Positions 59,301-64,000 of a stretch of DNA of 64,000 nt are shown here, piece after piece; the first letter of the stretch is position 1; each line of letters opens with the position of its first letter. Location of the stretch: NCBI GenBank assembly GCA_029834535.1, contig JAQMWT010000458.1, forward strand, positions 1 to 64,000, written 5' to 3'. The position numbers were made by a program, and so were the translations under genes. This DNA comes from Chrysophaeum taylorii. Its lineage: Eukaryota > Sar > Pelagophyceae > Pelagomonadales > Pelagomonadaceae. The notes below the pieces were generated by a model, which saw only the letters and a program-made list of their open reading frames with translations, made no database searches and was not told where the DNA came from.

Positions 59301-60570
59301 TATCTGGTTTTGTCGTTCCACGAATCGACCATCTTACGACGCAGCTCGCGAGCTGCGGCCGCGTCCGTCTCGCAGCCGCCGGCAGACATGCTGTTGGCAT
59401 TGAGGCCGTCGGGGGGTTTGAGCGTGTCGTGTCCCAACGGAGTGTAAGCAGACGTATAACTCGCGACCGCAACCACTCGGAGAGCTCGGGAGCGTGCTAG
59501 AGGTTGGACGTCGATTGGCCTCGTCCATAACCAACACGAATGTCCAAGTAGAAGAACGGCGAGCTGACGAACGCCGAGAGTACGTATGGCCGGTATACGA
59601 TGTGTATTTGGGCTTGAAAAAAGCGTTGTACGTCGCCTCGTCCTGGCCCAAGTGGATCAGCTCGCTTTTACAGACATTCGTTCAGGTTGCTGCCGCCCAC
59701 CGCAGACCAAAACCGATGATCGAGTCGACCGATTCGACGACATCGCTGACCGGGAAGTGGACCTGGATGCGGTGGATTGACCTTGACGACACTTCCGCGA
59801 GCTTCGGCGAACTTCAGGCGCAAACAAGCTCTAGCGGGACGCGGTCGAACGCCTTGACGAAGTCGATGAACAGCACCCGCGCGTCCTGACCGTGCTCGCG
59901 CCGTCTTCTTCTTCAGCGCCACCACGAGCGTCGGACCGCGCTGGACCCACGTTGGGACTCGTGATCTCGCAGATGACGCGCTCGGACGATGTTCGAAACG
60001 ACCTTCTTCCTGCGCGACCTCGAGCATTATGATCCCGCGGTAGTTGCCCGGGAGAATCCCGATGAGGCAGGACTCCCACGCCTTCCAACAGAGGGAGCGT
60101 AGCGAGCTTGTCGACTCTAGAGCTTCTCGAAGTGCGCCTCGAACATTGTGGCGACGAGCACCGGATGCCGTCGGTCATCTGCAGGTGCGGAGACCTGGTC
60201 AGACCTACAGTCGAGGTGCCGCTGAGTCCGCGTGTAGTCCACCTTCCGTGCCACGGCCTTCGCGAGCTTAATCGCTCGAAATGCGTCGAAATGCGTCGAA
60301 ATGCGTCGAGCGACGCCGGGTGCCGAGGAGTGGAGGCCGCTCGATCTGAGGCTGGAGCTCTTCCGCCCTCAAACCATCCTCCGGGTCGGAGCTTCGACAG
60401 CAGCAAGGCGTCAGAGGCCGCCGCCCGCAAGGTGGGAGTACGGTCGGCGTCGCCCCCGTCTCCCCGCGCGTGGCGTCGGTCGTGATGCGACCCGCGGACC
60501 AAGCCTAAGATGTCGAGCACCACCGGCGCCGGAGTCCGGAGCGCGCGCGCGTTCAGAGCGCTGGGAAGCG
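59300..60570 (-). mobile_element. LINE fragment with reverse transcriptase remnants
   Basis: On the minus strand the catalytic A motif is readable: VLFIDFVKAFDRVPLEL (59,828-59,880; DFVKAFDRVP is typical of LINE polymerases). Upstream lies NYRGIIMLEVAQEEGRFEHR (about 60,000-60,050), the usual Y-RGI block. Pieces such as VHFPVSDVVESVDSIIGFGL and LIHLGQDEATYNAFFKPKYT (about 59,580-59,660) follow. Frame changes are frequent. Neither the LINE end nor a tail is recognised, and a link to the (GTTA)n LINE is unproven. Confidence 0.65.
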
Positions 60571-62626
60571 CGGTCAGAGGGGGCCGTGTGCCAGGAGAGG
60601 TGGACCGTGATGCGCAGGATGCAATTGAGAGCGCGGTGCTTCTCCTCGAGGCTCGTCTGCGACAGGATGGCGCCGTACTGCCACGAGGAGACGGTGGGTG
60701 ACCTCAGAGATATTCTTCTTGTGCAAGATCTTCTTCTTCAACTCGCGGTCATCACAACCTAAAGATTTCCCAGCAAAACTATTAGGAGCCGCGTTGGGAA
60801 AGAAAGAAAGAAAGAAGTACCCGTTGTTAAGTCGCATCACAAGTATCGAGTATTGTGCGGCCGGTGCCACGGTAGGGCGACTTCTCCACCGCCTTGTTGG
60901 CCAGCGACTCGACGACGGAGAAGTGTTCGACGAGTAGGAGGTAACAGGAGGCATGCGAACGCGAGTTGATGGTCGATAATAGTGTTGACCTCCTCCCGAG
61001 TGCAGGACGACACCGCGCGGGTTGTCTCGCTCATCATCACATCACATCGTAAGCAATCTCAAAAGGATCGTCCGGTGCCTCTTGGCGCAACCTCTTTGTC
61101 ATCCGCCTCGCGCTTTGAGTTGGCAGTCCGGTCGGCTGCTCCTTGAACTTCGACTGGTGCGAGTCATTGAATGGAGCTCGTCGTGCTCCACGTCACCCGC
61201 GGTGGGCGCACTGCCGCGGAGGACATCGCTCGGCGTCGAGTATTTCACCATTTCTTTGTCGCATCGCCTTCCCCGAACATCCCCCTCCAGATGTAGAACT
61301 CGCCAAGATGCACTTCTGGGCCGAAATCCACACCGTCCGATCCCTGGTACAAGATCGCCACCTTTACTTTCAGGCGGCGAGTGAGCGAGATTCCTTCGAA
61401 AAAAGAAGACGAGATTCCTTCGAAAAAAGAAGACCTCTCCGAAGTGCGTGAAGCGGAGTTTCGAGCAACCTCGCAACCTCGGTGTTGGATCGAATCCAGC
61501 TATAGTTCTCGTGCCGTTCGTTTCGGAGATCGAAGGCAACCTCGCTCTTCAGACGCTCGAAAAAAAATCTTGCGGCGGTCGGTCGCGAAATGACATATTT
61601 CGATCATGGAACCGTTGTGGTGTCTACGAAATAAATAAATGCTGCTGGTAATCTGCGATGATTTTGGCGGAAATTGCCTGAGCTCGAGCTTGCTTTCGCT
61701 TTCGGCTCGGAACAGGAGACAGTCATTATGATCTCAATTGCCAGAATGAAGGACTCTCTCTCCGAGGAGCGTAAGTCGCTTTGTCTCCGAAATATATCCA
61801 TGCATTCGTTCTTGAGGAGCTCGGGACGCTCGAGGCGCTTTGTCCCGTAGTATTATCAGCCGTCCGCCAAAAGATTGATTGAGCAGTTCTCTCTCTCTCT
61901 ACGCGCGAGCCAGGATGTCGCACGCCTTCTGATCGAACTCGGGTAAACCAGGTCGACAGACATCTCGAGCCGCGACAATGTCGCGCGCATTCTTCTTCTT
62001 GAGCACGAGGGCCTCTGGCGTACGCCTCCATACTTGAGACGGTAAGAGGCCTTCTCGCGCGAGGTCGATTATTATTTTTCAAGCACGCGAGGCGGTGTTT
62101 TCCGTGCGGGGTTTGCTGCCGACGACGACCGACGCACTTGGTTTTCGTTTAATAATAAAAGCACTGCTATTCTAAAACGACGACACGTACGACGATTTAA
62201 GACGCCAACATCAAAGCAGGCAGGTAGTGGTGCTGTCGACGGCCTCGTCGATATCCACCATTCCCGACACGATGGGCGTGCTGCTATCAATTAACCTTCA
62301 GCTACTACTACTACTAAAGGGGCGGCGCAGACGTCTCGAGTCCGCGAGAGGCTGGTGCACCGGTCGCATACATTTTGAAATAAAATCTGGCGGTTGAAAA
62401 GCGAGCACAGCCTATCCACCCGTGGTGCCTAAGATGGTTTTTCCGAGCCCGGCGAGGGTCGGGTCTTCTTCCTCAAAAAAATTCCCCATTGACCCTCCCT
62501 GATCCACTCCGCTTGACTACACATTAACAATAAGCGTGCGACGCTTTTGAAATCGACAGAACAGAAGAGCCGAGAACAAACCTTGTTCGTTGCACCGGCA
62601 ACTCGAAGAAGGCATCGGTTTAACAC
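60571..62626. other. Unresolved region, possibly LINE upstream part and/or a split gene
   Basis: Minus-strand frames such as KKKILHKKNISEVTHRLLVA (about 60,700) and AILYQGSDGVDFGPEVHLGE (about 61,300-61,360) could belong to the LINE. Near 61,850-62,040 minus-strand text such as EALVLKKKNARDIVAARDVC looks like real protein but cannot be extended in one frame. (GA)n near 61,890 and (CTA)n near 62,305 are present. Confidence 0.3.
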
Positions 62627-62908
62627 TTAGTAGCGCCACGCCGGTTTGCGCTCGGCGGAGCGTCGACGCGGCATCCAGCGGGGCCTCGGCTTGAAGGGGG
62701 GGGGGTCTGGTTTTTTCCGCGCGGAATTCCGTAAGAGTCTTGGTGTGAAGGTCAACTCCCGGCGCTCCGTTCCGAGATGCGCTTCAACGAGTCGATCCAT
62801 CGCGCGCCGTCGCCGCAGGGCGTCTCCCCGACTCAGCTTGTCGCATTTTCGCTCCTTTTCGAGGGCGGATCGGACTTGGAGGAACGTGGCAAAGGACATC
62901 ACGCGCAT
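62627..62908 (-). CDS. Small basic hypothetical protein
   Basis: A 93-residue frame starts MRVMSFATFLQVRSALEKER and is rich in Arg, Lys and Pro, with a helical first half and a basic, proline-rich C-terminus. No family is recognised. A CCCTAGGGTAAGGATT block (telomere-repeat-like) lies about 20-35 bp upstream, as at two other minus-strand genes here, which mildly supports a real promoter. It could be chance in GC-rich DNA. Confidence 0.35.
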   Translation of the reverse strand: MRVMSFATFLQVRSALEKERKCDKLSRGDALRRRRAMDRLVEAHLGTERRELTFTPRLLRNSARKKPDPPPFKPRPRWMPRRRSAERKPAWRY

Positions 62909-62967
62909 ATCTTTCGTAATCCTTACCCTAGGGGGTGAGAATTGTGAATGAAGCCCACAATAGAAGT

Positions 62968-64000
62968 CAGCGAATTCACTTCAGCGAGTGAGCGTGAACC
63001 ATTTCACCAGCCAAACAATATTGGTCAAGTGATTTGAAGTGAACACGTCACCCTACGTGGTTAAAGTGAACCTTTGTGAAGTGAACGCCACATTTTTTTT
63101 TTAACGCCAGCGCCGCCACCGGTCCCTGCCGCGCCCCGTCATTTTTTTCCGTGCCCCCCGCGCGCTATTGCCTCCTAGGTCTGGTGCTCTTAGATTCATT
63201 CACGTTTTTTTTGGGGGCGAAGGAGGAGTTAGTTACCGTGGATGGGGTTCAGTGTTTCTTGCATTAGGCGATGTGAACGAACGAACGAACGAACGAACGA
63301 ACGAACGAACGACCTCGGTATCTTCGTCTGGTTCTTCCTCATCAACCTCCATCACCAAAAATAGTCTTCGCGGATGTGTGGTGCTCTCGGCGTTTTTGAA
63401 GAACTCGGTCTAGTGTCCGAGGTCCCTGTACTTAAAATCCGGGCCGCCGCCGCCGCAACGAAGAAATTCTTGCGCATGCGCAGTATGCTGGCAACAACTT
63501 TGTCCGTGGCGGTCCACGCTGAGCAACGTGTTTCTTTCTTTCCCTCAGTCAGGACAAGATTTCCAATCCTCAGGCAGCGCTCACAGTAGTAGCTCTGCGC
63601 GCCATGTGTACTACCAATCGAAAAAACCCTTAGAGGCAGGCTCTCGCCATGTCCGGAAGGAAGGAACCCATACTGCTCCTTGGTGAGCGGTCGATACAGC
63701 TTTCCAACGTCGAGCACAGCAGCCAGATCTGTGTGAAGCCGACTTCATCCTTCTTTCCTCAAGCTCGGGATAATGCTCTTTCCAGTTGAGCGATCTCGAG
63801 AGCCTGATCTATTGAGTGAAGACCTGTTCAAACTCCTCCACATTGAAATCGGGCATCTGGTTCTCAGGCATAGCAAAAGAAGAAGGCACGTCGCCACTAA
63901 TGTCGTCGACCCAAGCGCCGGGTGCGTCGAGTGCCGCCAAGAGACTGCGGGCAGGCGCAGGCTCGCAGGGCGGCGCAGACTCGGAGGAAGTCTTTGCGTT
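62968..64000 (-). mobile_element. hAT-like DNA transposon, copy C (continues past the window)
   Basis: The 3' terminus (CAGCGAATTCAC, lacking five bases of the consensus) is at 62968. The sequence is collinear with copy B from its right end back to about 54.68 kb, including the GTTC/GAAC array and minus-strand text LDVGKLYRPLTKEQYGFLPS (63,352-63,717). Copies B and C are nearly identical over hundreds of bases, so they diverged recently. Confidence 0.8.

Overview
The window is nuclear DNA from a eukaryote, most likely a GC-rich flagellated microbial alga. A stramenopile (pelagophyte-like) fits best, but haptophyte-type algae cannot be excluded. Supporting signs are compact genes with few, very short introns (41 and 47 nt resolved here), two ciliary genes, a plant/alga-type MSH1 (MutS plus GIY-YIG), a nuclear copy of mitochondrial rps12-rps7, many microsatellites, and dense, nested transposons. 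The species was not identified.

Layout. 1-4.5 kb: a truncated Copia fossil, microsatellites and a hAT-like DNA transposon (copy A). 4.6-10.3 kb: a Copia LTR element with identical 96-bp LTRs, a 5-bp target duplication and a SINE in its right LTR. 10.4-14.9 kb: four head-to-tail Helitron helicase ends. 15-17.4 kb: SINE, transposon debris and low-complexity DNA. 17.5-27.8 kb is a gene island: RPL13 (-) divergent from MSH1 (+), a 1,556-residue FN3/WD40/LysM protein, and a JmjC-domain gene that starts directly after that protein's stop codon. 27.9-36.7 kb: two copies of an unclassified TIR transposon. The first is invaded by a LINE fragment, a mitochondrial insertion, a Helitron end and a SINE. 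Between the copies lies a nuclease-kinase effector-like gene.

36.9-52.3 kb is the second gene island: an unresolved gene, a GalT/ADP-glucose phosphorylase-like enzyme, a cluster of 4-helix-bundle/TPR and TPR-prefoldin genes with their pseudogenes, a sulfotransferase with a GC-AG intron, DPY30, and an HMG/zinc-finger/LysM-like protein. 52.7-55.7 kb is a full-length hAT copy with terminal inverted repeats and an 8-bp target duplication. 57.6-58.8 kb holds a divergent ciliary pair, a CFAP418-like gene and a SHIPPO-repeat gene. 59-64 kb holds LINE debris, a small hypothetical gene and another hAT copy.

Common themes. Divergent pairs share promoters of about 80-130 bp (RPL13/MSH1, DPY30/HMG, CFAP418/SHIPPO). 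Two retroposon families can be recognised from their target duplications and shared 3' ends, and one insertion rewrote the C-terminus of the CFAP418-like gene. The most novel items are the NUMT beside a Helitron end inside another transposon, the SINE/LINE partnership with (GTTA)n tails, the Helitron tandem array, and the fast-evolving 4-helix-bundle TPR gene cluster.
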